Origin: Flagellimonas allohymeniacidonis
GTDB lineage: Bacteria > Bacteroidota > Bacteroidia > Flavobacteriales > Flavobacteriaceae
Length of the DNA stretch: 64,000 nucleotides
Assembly: GCF_004296335.1 (NCBI RefSeq)
Contig: NZ_SGIU01000002.1
Location: forward strand, 1,253,882-1,317,881
Direction: 5' to 3'
The position numbers were made by a program, and so were the translations under genes. The notes beneath the pieces were generated by a model. That model was not told the DNA's origin, did no database searches, and worked only from the letters and a program-made list of their open reading frames with translations. Within the stretch, counting starts at the first letter, position 1; each line of letters begins with the position of its first letter. Of the stretch, positions 53,669-61,969 are shown one piece after another.

Positions 53669-54134
53669 AGTTCGATTTCTCGAAGTTAAACTCATAAACA
53701 ACCAAACTGTCATTTTCCCTTCCTTTGATCGTTCTCCTATACTTTTGATTTGAAAGAAACTCATATTTTACCTCAAAAGGATTTTTATAATCGTTGTTCT
53801 CAAAAATAATTTTGTCTTCTTCCAAGCTAACCGATTTAAAAATCTTAGGGTTGGAGTTTTTGATAACGCTGAACAGGATAATGTCCTCACCAACTTTTTG
53901 AATTTGGGTTTGGGCAGCATAAGATGTGTCACTCTGCTCAATATAATATCCCTGTTGTTGCATCCAGCCAAAATCATTGAGGATCCATTCTTCATGCAAC
54001 TCGCCATCAAAAGCTTTTGCTATCCATTTTCCTTCAAGTTTCGATTTAAGGCCTATATGGTCTTTGATGTTACTGGTCTGGTTGCACGACAGTACTAAAA
54101 ACAAACATAGTGGGAATAATAGATTTACTTTCAT
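53667..54134 (-). CDS. Small lipocalin-like lipoprotein
   Basis: A 155-residue lipoprotein (MKVNLLFPLCLFLVLSC). The mature domain is beta-rich (LEGKWIAKAFDGELHEEWIL, ISEQSDTSYAAQTQ-like YIEQSDTSYAAQTQIQKVGE, YRRTIKGRENDSLVVYEFNF), as in DUF6265-like lipoproteins, but the family is not certain. Sole gene of its cassette. Confidence 0.72.
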   Translation of the reverse strand: MKVNLLFPLCLFLVLSCNQTSNIKDHIGLKSKLEGKWIAKAFDGELHEEWILNDFGWMQQQGYYIEQSDTSYAAQTQIQKVGEDIILFSVIKNSNPKIFKSVSLEEDKIIFENNDYKNPFEVKYEFLSNQKYRRTIKGRENDSLVVYEFNFEKSN

Positions 54135-54153
54135 TTATAGAAGATATGAGATA

Positions 54154-54246
54154 GGCCAGTGCCCAAACGTTTAGCGCATACCATGAACGGGGGAAACTCA
54201 CCTTAAGGTTATGCAAAATAATTTACATTTCAAGGTAAGTATTTTA
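54154..54246 (-). repeat. Diverged attC-like site
   Basis: GGCCAGTGCCCAAACGTTTA (54154) carries the AAC box. GCGCATACC and GGTTATGC pair imperfectly inside. The high-coordinate arm ends near AAGGTAAGTATTTT (54232). Assigned from position and weak pairing. Confidence 0.4.
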
Positions 54247-54609
54247 TTAGTAACCCCTTACCTTCAATTTTTGTTTGTTCATCTTTTTGCTGTTAAAGTA
54301 ATATCGGGCTTTCTTTGAATTGAGGTTCACCACTATTGAATCAACGGGTCTGATAATTCGCAAGCGTACAACTGGCCCCATGAAGCCTAATCGAACCTGT
54401 TCTTTGTTTTTGGGAATTCTTATTGTTGCCTCACCCTCAAAATCTGTATTGAAGCTTTCTCCATTTTTCCAATCCGCTATATAGATGTTGGCTCCTCGTA
54501 GTGGCTGATTATCTAATATTAACTTCATTTTAATGGTGTCCAATTCTTCATTCTGGGAACAAGCAATAATTGGCAGGAGATAGAGAATAGTGCATATGGA
54601 AATTTTCAT
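54247..54609 (-). CDS. Exported small beta-rich protein
   Basis: A 120-residue protein with signal peptide/lipobox (MKISICTILYLLPIIACSQ). The mature part resembles a carboxypeptidase-regulatory-like beta sandwich (MKLILDNQPLRGANIYIADW, GEATIRIPKNKEQVRLGFMG) and ends in a basic segment (KKMNKQKLKVRGY). The ATG at 54609 is chosen over 54627 for the signal peptide. Function unknown. Confidence 0.68.
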   Translation of the reverse strand: MKISICTILYLLPIIACSQNEELDTIKMKLILDNQPLRGANIYIADWKNGESFNTDFEGEATIRIPKNKEQVRLGFMGPVVRLRIIRPVDSIVVNLNSKKARYYFNSKKMNKQKLKVRGY

Positions 54610-54616
54610 AATAAAT

Positions 54617-54758
54617 AATAGGTACAATGGTCTCGGCCATGCGTATTAGCGGATTTATACTCACAAACTTTTCAGTTTTGCACTAACCTTTGTTTTCTGT
54701 TTATAGTTTCGTTTTTGGCGATTTAATAGCTATTGCTTCTATACTGTGCTGTTGCCAG
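54617..54758 (-). repeat. attC-like site N (diverged)
   Basis: The left arm is AGGTACAATGGTCTCGGCCA (54620) with AAT in place of AAC; the right arm is GCTATTGCTTCTATACTGTG then CTGTTGCC (54729-54757). The conserved GGTCTCGGC spacer-box is retained on the left only. Confidence 0.5.
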
Positions 54759-54760
54759 TT

Positions 54761-55660
54761 TTATAACCATTCACATTCAATTCCCATCTTGTTGAATTCA
54801 TCGATCACATTTTCCTTTGCATAACACAACACGGCCTTTTTTAAGTTTGGAAACTGTTTTGCGTCTTCAGTATTTTCTATATCCCAATAGTCTTCCCAAC
54901 CCTCGCCGTATCTTAAAAGTTGCAAATAAATATCGTTTCCGCCATCTTGATATATTTCGGTAATATCAGATGTGTATTTTTTGGGTATTGGCAAATCCTT
55001 AAAATATTGGGTTACCTCGGGTATTGGCCTATGTCCTTCCTTGTCAATGTCTATTTCCCTTTTATCGTACCACTCTACAAATTCATATAAGTCGAATTTG
55101 GGTTTTAAAAGTTCTTTGTTGTACATCAATTCCTGAATAATGGACAGTTTGAAACCAAAATCACTAAATTCAATCTGTTCTTCGGTTAAATCCTTTATTA
55201 GATATTTATCTTTTGGGATTTCTTCTTTGTAATCAAAGTTTTTACCGATAGAAATGGAGTAAGGTTCAGTATACCCTTTATAGGTTAATTTGCGGACTTT
55301 GTGTTTTTTTAGGTCAAACTCAGCGAAATCGTCATGCGTTACGTTCTTTTTATCAATTGTGATCTGACCGCTAAAAAACCTCGTGGGAAAATGCCTTAGT
55401 TCGTGGTTGCTGGAAAGTAGAAAATTCATATTTAATATATTATCCCAAGATCCATAATCTACATATATGCCCAGTTCGTCCCAAACTACTTGCCAAAGCA
55501 AATCATATTCTTGTTTTGAAGGCTCTCCAAAAAGGTCTTGGAGTGTATTTAAATGTATTGGGAATGAAACTTTTAAGCCATTGATTTTAATTTGACCCTT
55601 ACCACATTCTATTAAAATTTGATTTCCAGGCTTTTCTTTCTTTTCAATTGGATTGGACAT
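54761..55660 (-). CDS. Cytosolic protein of unknown function (DUF7738/DUF6892-like)
   Basis: A 299-residue acidic protein without signal. Two segments are apparent: an N-terminal half (ILIECGKGQIKINGLKVSFP, LQDLFGEPSKQEYDLLWQVV) and a C-terminal half with EIYQDGGNDIYLQLLRYGEG, DAKQFPNLKKAVLCYAKENV. The first resembles DUF7738, the second DUF6892-like proteins often found near polymorphic toxin/immunity genes. Immunity-like function is a guess. Sole gene of its cassette. Confidence 0.55.
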   Translation of the reverse strand: MSNPIEKKEKPGNQILIECGKGQIKINGLKVSFPIHLNTLQDLFGEPSKQEYDLLWQVVWDELGIYVDYGSWDNILNMNFLLSSNHELRHFPTRFFSGQITIDKKNVTHDDFAEFDLKKHKVRKLTYKGYTEPYSISIGKNFDYKEEIPKDKYLIKDLTEEQIEFSDFGFKLSIIQELMYNKELLKPKFDLYEFVEWYDKREIDIDKEGHRPIPEVTQYFKDLPIPKKYTSDITEIYQDGGNDIYLQLLRYGEGWEDYWDIENTEDAKQFPNLKKAVLCYAKENVIDEFNKMGIECEWL

Positions 55661-55683
55661 TTTTATCTATTCGGTCGTTTTAA

Positions 55684-55797
55684 TTGGCTGCAGCATCTCG
55701 GCAAAGATTTGCCTGTTTATAAGGTTGAAGTTAACGAATTCCTGCCCACTGGCAGGCCGGGCGGTTATAAATTATAGCCGTTGTTAGGAGCCGTTTT
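55684..55797 (-). repeat. attC-like site O
   Basis: The left arm TTGGCTGCAGCATCTCGGCA (55684) is diverged (AGC for AAC); the right arm AAATTATAGCCGTTGTTAGG (55769) is canonical. The loop contains GCCCACTGGCAGGCCGGGC. Confidence 0.6.
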
Positions 55798-55800
55798 ATT

Positions 55801-56220
55801 TCAGTTAATTTTACTCAGTTTCAACCCAATCTTATTTTCAGTCAGAAACTTTTCAAAGTCTTGTCGGTTATCAAATTCAGTCGTATTTCTTTTTACAGTT
55901 TCTGGATCAGGTAAGCTTTCATAATCATTCTTTATTACCCAATATTTAAAAAAATTGTCTTCTGTTCGTTTTCTTCCATTACCTGTTTTTACAATAATCC
56001 ATTTGTTATTATCTGCAATTTCCAACACAGTCATTGGAACAATTTCAACTCCTAAAGTGGCGCAACTTTCTGTTTGATGAAGAATTCTGCGGTCAACATT
56101 ATCATATTCGGATAGATAGATGTTATTTCCCAGGTAATTTTCTTTTGCTCCAATACAGCAAGAATTAAGTGAAATAACTAAAATCAGAAAAGTCAATATG
56201 TTTTCAGTTCCTTTTTTCAT
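55801..56220 (-). CDS. Exported small protein of unknown function
   Basis: A 139-residue protein with a lipoprotein-like signal (FLILVISLNSC, next residue Cys). The mature part has NNIYLSEYDNVDRRILHQTE and MTVLEIADNNKWIIVKTGNG. The spacing suggests an SH3-like or beta-rich domain with charged ends; no family recognised. The ATG is 4 bp from site P. Confidence 0.7.
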   Translation of the reverse strand: MKKGTENILTFLILVISLNSCCIGAKENYLGNNIYLSEYDNVDRRILHQTESCATLGVEIVPMTVLEIADNNKWIIVKTGNGRKRTEDNFFKYWVIKNDYESLPDPETVKRNTTEFDNRQDFEKFLTENKIGLKLSKIN

Positions 56221-56223
56221 TCA

Positions 56224-56292
56224 AATTGAGCCCAACGGTCTCCGCTATGCTTTTTGCCATTGGAATTAATTATGGCCATTGTTGTATTTAGT
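56224..56292 (-). repeat. attC-like site P (short)
   Basis: The arms are TTGAGCCCAACGGTCTCCGC (56225) and TTAATTATGGCCATTGTTG (56266) with about 25 bp of loop. CGCTATGC and ATTATGGC pair imperfectly. The right box TTGTATTTA matches site Q's left TTGTGTTTG. Confidence 0.7.
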
Positions 56293-56294
56293 TT

Positions 56295-57596
56295 TTATTC
56301 CAGTTTTTTGCATTCCACTACTTGGTCTTTTATTGAAATCTTGAAGCCTGAAATTTCGTTGTCTTCATTTCTGTAGAATTCATTTTTTGTAAAATCACTA
56401 CGATTTACGAAAACATCTTTTTCGGTTGGTGTTAGTAGGATTCCATCGCCTTCGTGATTCCATTTTATATAAAGTCCATTTTCTATCAGATAGATACCGA
56501 AAGGATATTTAGATAAAGTTTCATAATTTCCTACATACGCTTCCATTTCGTTTACCGACAAGGATTTGTCATCTAGTTTTTCAGGTTCAGCGTAGTCTTT
56601 ATCCAATAGTATCGCTGAAATATCTTTTGGAGCTATGTTAAAGAATCCAGAACTTATGTTCGAGACAAAAATGACATAAAGGTTTTGCTCTGGATAAATT
56701 GATACATAAGAGGTAAATCCATTGACTAAGCCGCTTTGCGAAATAATTTTATTGCCAAAATTTTCCTGTACTCCCCAGCCGTAAGGATATTCTAAGCTAT
56801 CTAAGTTTATAACTTCATTCGATGAAATAGATTTAGCCCATTTGAGCAAGTCTTGAGCTGTTGAGTAATTTGAACCCGAACCTATTAAAGAGTGATATAC
56901 ATTTTCTGATACTTCCATTGGACCTGAAGGCGTCACACGATGTCCTAAAGCAACCTTTTTGGGGATATCATAGGGATAGACACCTGAATATTCCATTTTC
57001 AATTTATCGAAAAAAGTATTTTCAATAAATTCATTGTATGGTTGTTGTGTAATAACTTCAACCAAATAGGCTAAAATTGAATAACCTTCATTACTGTAAG
57101 CGTCGTCAGTTCCAGGTTCGAACAAAAATTCCTTACCCTTAAGAGAATTAATTTGGTCGACAAGTTTGGTACCAGGACTAATTTTATCAAATCTTGGAAC
57201 CCCAGAAGTATGTCGTAACAATTGCTTTATGGTAACTTTCTTATCAGAGAATATGGAAGCATAATTGTTGACGTCGTCATCGAAATTAAGTTTGCCATCT
57301 TGAACCAATTTTACGATAGCTGCTGCGCAGATGGATTTTGATATAGAGCCAACCATAAATTGATTATTGCTTTTCAATCTTTGGCCATCTTCAAAAGACC
57401 TGAACCCAATAGTTTTCTCATATAATTCCACATCATTATTGGCAATCAATACAACACCGCTAAAATCGCCATTCTCGAAGTGCGCTTTAAAATAATTGTC
57501 TAATTTTTTGAACGTTGAATCAGAAAGGGTTGTTTTTTTTTGCGCATTACAATTTATAGCTATGAATAATAGTATTGCGGTTAAAAATTTGTTCAT
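56295..57596 (-). CDS. Serine hydrolase (beta-lactamase-related) in a cassette
   Basis: A 433-residue exported protein with signal peptide (MNKFLTAILLFIAINCNAQ). SxxK is Ser84-Ile-Ser-Lys87 (MVGSISKSICAAAIVKL), with YxN in DDAYSNEGYSILAYLVE. A C-terminal domain (MEAYVGNYETLSKYPFGIYL) follows, similar in layout to the other cassette-borne serine hydrolase. ATG 57596 is preferred over 57623 for the signal peptide. An envelope peptidase or esterase function is inferred. Confidence 0.88.
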   Translation of the reverse strand: MNKFLTAILLFIAINCNAQKKTTLSDSTFKKLDNYFKAHFENGDFSGVVLIANNDVELYEKTIGFRSFEDGQRLKSNNQFMVGSISKSICAAAIVKLVQDGKLNFDDDVNNYASIFSDKKVTIKQLLRHTSGVPRFDKISPGTKLVDQINSLKGKEFLFEPGTDDAYSNEGYSILAYLVEVITQQPYNEFIENTFFDKLKMEYSGVYPYDIPKKVALGHRVTPSGPMEVSENVYHSLIGSGSNYSTAQDLLKWAKSISSNEVINLDSLEYPYGWGVQENFGNKIISQSGLVNGFTSYVSIYPEQNLYVIFVSNISSGFFNIAPKDISAILLDKDYAEPEKLDDKSLSVNEMEAYVGNYETLSKYPFGIYLIENGLYIKWNHEGDGILLTPTEKDVFVNRSDFTKNEFYRNEDNEISGFKISIKDQVVECKKLE

Positions 57597-57613
57597 TTCT
57601 GATGTTCTTCTAA

Positions 57614-57683
57614 AATCAAACACAACGGTATCGGCTATGGTTTTTAAACATTGGTATTAATTATAGCCATGGCAAGCAATAGT
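57614..57683 (-). repeat. attC-like site Q (short)
   Basis: The arms are AATCAAACACAACGGTATCG (57614) and TTAATTATAGCCATGGCAAG (57658). GGCTATGG pairs with TATAGCC and the right outer box lacks GTT. The loop is about 20 bp. Confidence 0.68.
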
Positions 57684-57685
57684 TT

Positions 57686-58084
57686 TTATTCCAATTCTCC
57701 ATTTTCTTTGAGGTATCCAAATATTTTTTTGTCCACCTCTGATATTATTTCCAAATCCTTGTAATTTAACCATCTAATTTCTTCAATTTCACTGGTCGGT
57801 TTCAATATTCCGTCATATTTGGCTTTATAGCAGGTCATTTTAACCATGACTCCATCTTTGGCTCCGTCAGATTGCGCCCTGAATGTCCCTACGTATTCAA
57901 TCGTATTTTTGTCAATTTGGACATTCAACTCCTCCGCAATTTCTCTAATCAAAGTCTGTTGGTCCGTTTCTCCTAATTCTCTTTTTCCGCCTGGAATGTA
58001 ATATTTTGTTTTCCCCTTTGATTTGGTACTTAAAATATGTCCATTTTTTGTTTCGATAAACGCTATTTTGTCAACTTCAGTCAT
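57686..58084 (-). CDS. Nudix hydrolase (cassette-borne)
   Basis: A 132-residue single-domain Nudix hydrolase. The Nudix box GGKRELGETDQQTLIREIAE continues into ELNVQ and matches GX5EX7REUXEEXGU except that Asn replaces the Gly. The N-terminus VDKIAFIETKNGHILSTKSK is the usual first strand. Nudix proteins act on nucleotide-linked substrates; this one cannot be specified. It is the first cassette on the minus-strand 5' side. Confidence 0.88.
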   Translation of the reverse strand: MTEVDKIAFIETKNGHILSTKSKGKTKYYIPGGKRELGETDQQTLIREIAEELNVQIDKNTIEYVGTFRAQSDGAKDGVMVKMTCYKAKYDGILKPTSEIEEIRWLNYKDLEIISEVDKKIFGYLKENGELE

Positions 58085-58102
58085 TTTTAGTAAGTTTTTC
58101 GG

Positions 58103-58140
58103 AAATGCACAACAACATTAGTATCTATAAACCTACCCAA
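58103..58140 (-). repeat. Terminal half-site R at the 5' edge of the array
   Basis: AATGCACAACAACATTAGTA (58104) keeps the AAC boxes but lacks an identifiable partner arm before the TonB receptor stop at 58169. It marks the minus-strand start of the array. No attI-type or Pc promoter sequence was recognised. Confidence 0.4.
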
Positions 58141-58168
58141 AACCTCAGGCATATCCAAAAAGGCAATA

Positions 58169-60241
58169 CTACAAACGGTACGTCAAGCGAACCCCGCCAT
58201 AATAATTAAGGTCGTTGCCTGGGTAAAAATAGCGAGGCTCACTGCCGCCAAAGCCCACGGCGTTGATCAATACCGATTGCGCAAAACGGGAGTTGAAGAC
58301 ATTGTTCACTCCAAAATTTAGCCCCAAAGTAAAGCGGTTGCCAATAGGGGTGCGGTAGTTTAAACGGGCATTAAAAACGTTGAAGGCTTCACTGCGCAAG
58401 GTGTTGGCATCGGTCAAAGAGATCTCGTCCACATACTGATGGGTAAGGCTCAACCGAAAGCCTGCCGTATGCGCCACATCCACCCCCGAATTAATACGAT
58501 TCTTAGGCACTCCGGTCAATGGGTTGCCCGAAAAATCGTCGTCCCCATCCACAAAATCCACAAAGCTGTGGTCGTTCAGGGTGTAACTTACGTAGGGGGT
58601 CAGCAGCATTTCTTTAGAAATGGCCCAGCGGTATTTCACATCCAGCTCCAAGCCCTGATGCCTTGTTTCCCCGGCATTTCTGCCAATAAATTGGTCTTCG
58701 CCCACCCGTTGAGCCACCAAAAGGTTGTTGATGTCCATGCGGTAGAGGGTGGCTTGCAGCAATAGCCTTTTTCTAAAGATGCGAACTTGCCCACCCAGTT
58801 CGTAACTGGTTCCGGTTTCTTGGGCAATATCGGGGTTGATAATACCATCTGGCGTCAAGGTCTCCTCCAAACTGGGGTTGGAAAACCCACGGCTCAAATT
58901 GGCATACAGCCGTCCGTTGGTAAACGAATACGAAAGTCCCAAACTAGGCAAAAAGATGGCGTCGAAATTCCGTTCCGCTGAGGTGTTGGCATCCCCTGTG
59001 TTGAACAGATCCCGAAAATCATATTCGGTCTGGTTGAAATTAAGACCGGCTTGCACCGAGAATTGGGTGGTGATGGGATAAGTAAAAGTGCCAAAAAGGT
59101 TCAACTGCGTTCGAAACTCCTTGTTTTCGCTGATTTGGTCGCCTCTAAGGCTGCCATTGCCATTGTTGTCCCGAAAGAGATTGCGAAAGATGCCCCATTC
59201 GTATTCATCCTTGTATATTTCCCCTCCCAAAACATATTCGGCTTTCCCCAATTTCCCCTCAAACATACTTCGAAAACCAAACCCATTGGTGATTTCCTCC
59301 AAAATATTGAAGGGTCTCTGTTCATCATGATCTAGATAGGTGTAAAAAATACTGGTGGTGTTTTTCAATTGGTCCGAAAGCTGATAGTTGTGGTATAGTC
59401 CGGCCAAGGTGTATCGGTTGGCCTCAAACCCCCGTGCTGCCAACCAATTGGCCGCTGCCCTGCGCGGGTCCTCTCGAAAATCGGTCTCGCCCAACGAGCT
59501 GGGTATCTGGGCCGTGTAATCAATATAATTGATGACTACCCCCAAGGTGCTTTTGGCACTCAGGGCAACATTCGAATTAAGCAGAACTCCATCCCGGCTA
59601 AAGCGATTGTTCTGCCGGAAACCGTCTGTCTCCAAATGGTTATAACTTACTTTAATGCCAAATCCTTTCTCTTGATGACTGAAGGAGACATTGTTTTTGA
59701 ACATGTTGAAAGAACCCGCCGTAAAATTGTTGACCAATCGGGTACGGCCCTCTTGCGCCAATTTGGTATTCAAAAGGATTGCCCCTCCCAAGTTGGTGCC
59801 ATATGCGGTTCCTTTTGGGCCCTTTATAACTTCGAGGGAGCCCAAATTTTCCAAATCAAAGGCTTCAATGGTAGAAAAGCCAGTACCATTGGTGACCGGA
59901 ATTCCGTTGAAATACAATCGGAGTTTGTCCGTCCCAAAGGGGGTTCTTGCCCCAACTCCCCTGATGGTAATGCGATTGGTGTTCAGAGCACCCGAAAGCA
60001 CATAAACCCCCGAAATTTGATTGATGGCCGAAGGCACATCCACCGGATTGAAACGCTCAAAAGTGGCGGTTCCCACCGTGGACGAGGGTGTAATACCAAT
60101 CGCTTTTTTGGGAATGACCTCTTCGGTCAGAATCACCTCGTCAAGTCGGGTGAGGGTATCATTTTTTACTAGTTGTCCCCATAAACCAAAGGAACAGAAA
60201 AGAATGAGGCCGGTAAGAAGTTTGATGAGGTTGGGCAACAC
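58169..60241 (-). CDS. TonB-dependent outer membrane receptor
   Basis: A 690-residue receptor with signal peptide (IKLLTGLILFCSFGLWGQ). The plug domain covers about residues 55-165 (PSAINQISGVYVLSGALNTN, RITIRGVGARTPFGTDKLRL and VIKGPKGTAYGTNLGGAILL). The barrel ends YYGGVRLTYRL. Features and length fit the iron-siderophore/vitamin-type group rather than SusC. No carboxypeptidase-like repeat is present. It starts 1 bp after the Gfo/Idh gene stop, so the two are in one operon; substrate unknown. The gene is GC-richer than the cassettes downstream. Confidence 0.92.
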   Translation of the reverse strand: MLPNLIKLLTGLILFCSFGLWGQLVKNDTLTRLDEVILTEEVIPKKAIGITPSSTVGTATFERFNPVDVPSAINQISGVYVLSGALNTNRITIRGVGARTPFGTDKLRLYFNGIPVTNGTGFSTIEAFDLENLGSLEVIKGPKGTAYGTNLGGAILLNTKLAQEGRTRLVNNFTAGSFNMFKNNVSFSHQEKGFGIKVSYNHLETDGFRQNNRFSRDGVLLNSNVALSAKSTLGVVINYIDYTAQIPSSLGETDFREDPRRAAANWLAARGFEANRYTLAGLYHNYQLSDQLKNTTSIFYTYLDHDEQRPFNILEEITNGFGFRSMFEGKLGKAEYVLGGEIYKDEYEWGIFRNLFRDNNGNGSLRGDQISENKEFRTQLNLFGTFTYPITTQFSVQAGLNFNQTEYDFRDLFNTGDANTSAERNFDAIFLPSLGLSYSFTNGRLYANLSRGFSNPSLEETLTPDGIINPDIAQETGTSYELGGQVRIFRKRLLLQATLYRMDINNLLVAQRVGEDQFIGRNAGETRHQGLELDVKYRWAISKEMLLTPYVSYTLNDHSFVDFVDGDDDFSGNPLTGVPKNRINSGVDVAHTAGFRLSLTHQYVDEISLTDANTLRSEAFNVFNARLNYRTPIGNRFTLGLNFGVNNVFNSRFAQSVLINAVGFGGSEPRYFYPGNDLNYYGGVRLTYRL

Positions 60242-60242
60242 G

Positions 60243-61349
60243 CTATTTTTTCAAGGTGATGGTTTTCCCTTTTCGTGCACTTTCCCGAGCGGCATCCAAG
60301 ATTTCCATAACAATCATATTGTTTTCCAAAGAGGATAGATCATAAGGGGCAAGTTGTAGCTTTCCCTGTACCACTGCCGCAAGTAAAGAAAAAGGGTCGT
60401 TCAGGGGACTTTCGCGCTCCGGGAGTTCCATTTTTTCTTCAGAAAAACCGTCGTAGCCCTCCGCAATACGAATCCGAAATTGATTGCGATTATCGGCGTA
60501 CACCGCTCCGGTTAGTCCATAAATTTCCATATCCTTTCGCCCTATGGGCCAGTTCCACGAGGCCTCGATAATGGCTTGGGCCGTATCATAGGTCAACAAA
60601 ATAGTTGCATCATCATCCACCTTGGGATTGTTTTCGGCTTGTAGTTGTTGTGTTACCGCTGTAACCGTGTTGGGTCGTTTACCTTGAAGTAACCAAGTCA
60701 TTAAGTTGGCACCGTAACATCCAAAATCGGTAATCGCACCCCCTCCGTTGTCTTTGGGGTCCAATAGCCAGTCCAGAAACTCTTGATTGATGCCCAATTT
60801 GGCCGGACCTTTATGTCCATCCCGAACAATCACCTTACGCACCTCTCCAATTTTACCTTCATCCAAAATCGCTTTGGCCTTGTGGTTAGTTGGGTACCAG
60901 GTGGTTTCATAGTTCGTCAACAAATGGATGTTGTGTTTTTCGGCCAGGGCCTTCATTTTTTTTGCATGATCCATACTCACGGCCAAGGGCTTTTCCACCA
61001 TCACATGGATGCCTTTTGGAGCACAGGTCTGCACCACCCCTAGGTGGTCATAAATGGTTCCAAATGCGGTCACGGCTTCCGGTTGGGTGGCGGCAAGCAT
61101 TTCCTCCAAGGAATCATAGACCAAATCCATTGAAAACCCATGCTGTTCCGAATAGCGTTGGGCCAAATCGCGATTGGGCTCGGCAATGCCCACGATTTCA
61201 ATATCGCCGATATCCTCGCGACCCAATATCCAATGCACATGGGTATGGGTGAGGCCGGCGACCCCAATCTTTAATGGATTTTCTTGAGAAAGTAGCGATG
61301 CATGGACCATAGTAAAGCAAAGAAAAAATAAGAGTGTGTACCGAAGCAT
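60243..61349 (-). CDS. Exported Gfo/Idh/MocA family oxidoreductase
   Basis: A 368-residue NAD(P)-dependent dehydrogenase fold with an apparent signal peptide (MLRYTLLFFLCFTMVHASLLSQ). The N-terminal Rossmann region (IGVAGLTHTHVHWILGREDI, EPNRDLAQRYSEQHG) and the EKPLAVS motif are typical (VMVEKPLAVSMDHAKKM). The second domain has GAITDFGCYGANLMTWLL with the usual catalytic His replaced. Periplasmic members of the family often act on sugars or glycosides. It is in an operon with the TonB receptor, so substrate import and processing may be linked (inference). Confidence 0.9.
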   Translation of the reverse strand: MLRYTLLFFLCFTMVHASLLSQENPLKIGVAGLTHTHVHWILGREDIGDIEIVGIAEPNRDLAQRYSEQHGFSMDLVYDSLEEMLAATQPEAVTAFGTIYDHLGVVQTCAPKGIHVMVEKPLAVSMDHAKKMKALAEKHNIHLLTNYETTWYPTNHKAKAILDEGKIGEVRKVIVRDGHKGPAKLGINQEFLDWLLDPKDNGGGAITDFGCYGANLMTWLLQGKRPNTVTAVTQQLQAENNPKVDDDATILLTYDTAQAIIEASWNWPIGRKDMEIYGLTGAVYADNRNQFRIRIAEGYDGFSEEKMELPERESPLNDPFSLLAAVVQGKLQLAPYDLSSLENNMIVMEILDAARESARKGKTITLKK

Positions 61350-61384
61350 AGGGGTAACTTAAAACTATGGACTAAAAATAAGAA

Positions 61385-61939
61385 CTAAATGGCAAGCGCC
61401 TTCAACAAAGTTTCAGTATTGACGATATGGGCGAATTCGTCCTTTAAATTGGCCATGGCAATTTGGTGAACCAATTCGGCTTCCAACGGCTCCCCGTGAA
61501 TTCCCTTTTTATTGAATGAAGCAGTTGCATCAGAAACCAAAGTAGTTTTAAACCCAAGATTGGCGGCCATGCGCGTAGACGTGGATATGCAATGCTCGGT
61601 GGTCAAACCAACAATGACCACATCGGTTATCCCCTGTTTCTTGAGCTGATGTTCCAAATCCGTCCCAATAAAAGCGCTGTTCACTTCCTTCGGAAATACA
61701 GGTTCCCCGTTTTGGGGTTCCAGGCCGCTTTGAAAAGCGTGGGTCTCCTTTGAAGGATGTAAGGGCGAATCCAGATTTGTAGAGCAGTGCTGTATATGAA
61801 AAACAGGCCATCCCTTTTTTCGGAAGGCCTCCAGGATTTTTTGGCTTTGGGCTTCTGCATTGGGATTATTGCGTTCCTCGCCATAAAACCCCAATTCTTG
61901 TAAGCCTTTTTGAATGTCGATTAGAAGCAGTGCGGTCAT
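61385..61939 (-). CDS. Isochorismatase-like cysteine hydrolase
   Basis: A 184-residue hydrolase of the isochorismatase superfamily. The Asp-Lys-Cys triad is in LLLIDIQKGLQE, VFPKEVNSAFIG and VGLTTEHCISTSTR. The final segment is ALEAELVHQIAMANL-like (EPLEAELVHQIAMANLKDEF). Members hydrolyse amides or nicotinamide-like compounds; substrate unknown. It precedes the Gfo/Idh gene by 35 bp on the same strand. Confidence 0.9.
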   Translation of the reverse strand: MTALLLIDIQKGLQELGFYGEERNNPNAEAQSQKILEAFRKKGWPVFHIQHCSTNLDSPLHPSKETHAFQSGLEPQNGEPVFPKEVNSAFIGTDLEHQLKKQGITDVVIVGLTTEHCISTSTRMAANLGFKTTLVSDATASFNKKGIHGEPLEAELVHQIAMANLKDEFAHIVNTETLLKALAI

Positions 61940-61969
61940 AAGTATTGAAATCTGACCTAAAAGTAGCGA

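Larger units (their letters stand above)
43167..58140 (-). mobile_element. Integron-like gene cassette array without integrase (CALIN-like)
   Basis: About seventeen units of 0.4-1.4 kb are separated by imperfect palindromes of 60-195 bp. All but one ORF point along the minus strand. On that strand each site follows a stop codon and reads YCAAC-AAT-GGCTATAA, a variable loop, then TCATAGCC-GAGACC-GTTG. This is the R''-L''-loop-L'-R' order of attC. The bases after GTT agree between the two ends of each cassette but not between the two arms of each site, as expected when cassettes are inserted circles. The array is AT-richer than the sequence at 58.2-63.4 kb, and contents are functionally unrelated. 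No tyrosine recombinase, attI or clear Pc promoter is seen; the minus-strand 5' end abuts a TonB receptor gene. Alternative: a family of mobile palindromic repeats without integron activity. Confidence 0.78.

Noticed and set aside
43167..58140. Interpreting the palindromes as a CRISPR array
   Set aside because: Units are far too long, contain ORFs, and repeats are imperfect palindromes of variable length; no cas genes are present.
43167..58140. Interpreting the palindromes as MITEs or insertion sequence ends
   Set aside because: No target-site duplications or transposase remnants are seen, and the box matching follows the cassettes, not the single sites. It remains the main alternative for the diverged sites.
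58439..60338. Several plus-strand ORFs of 60-180 codons opposite the TonB receptor
   Set aside because: They are antisense shadows of a clear coding sequence and have low-complexity, family-less translations.
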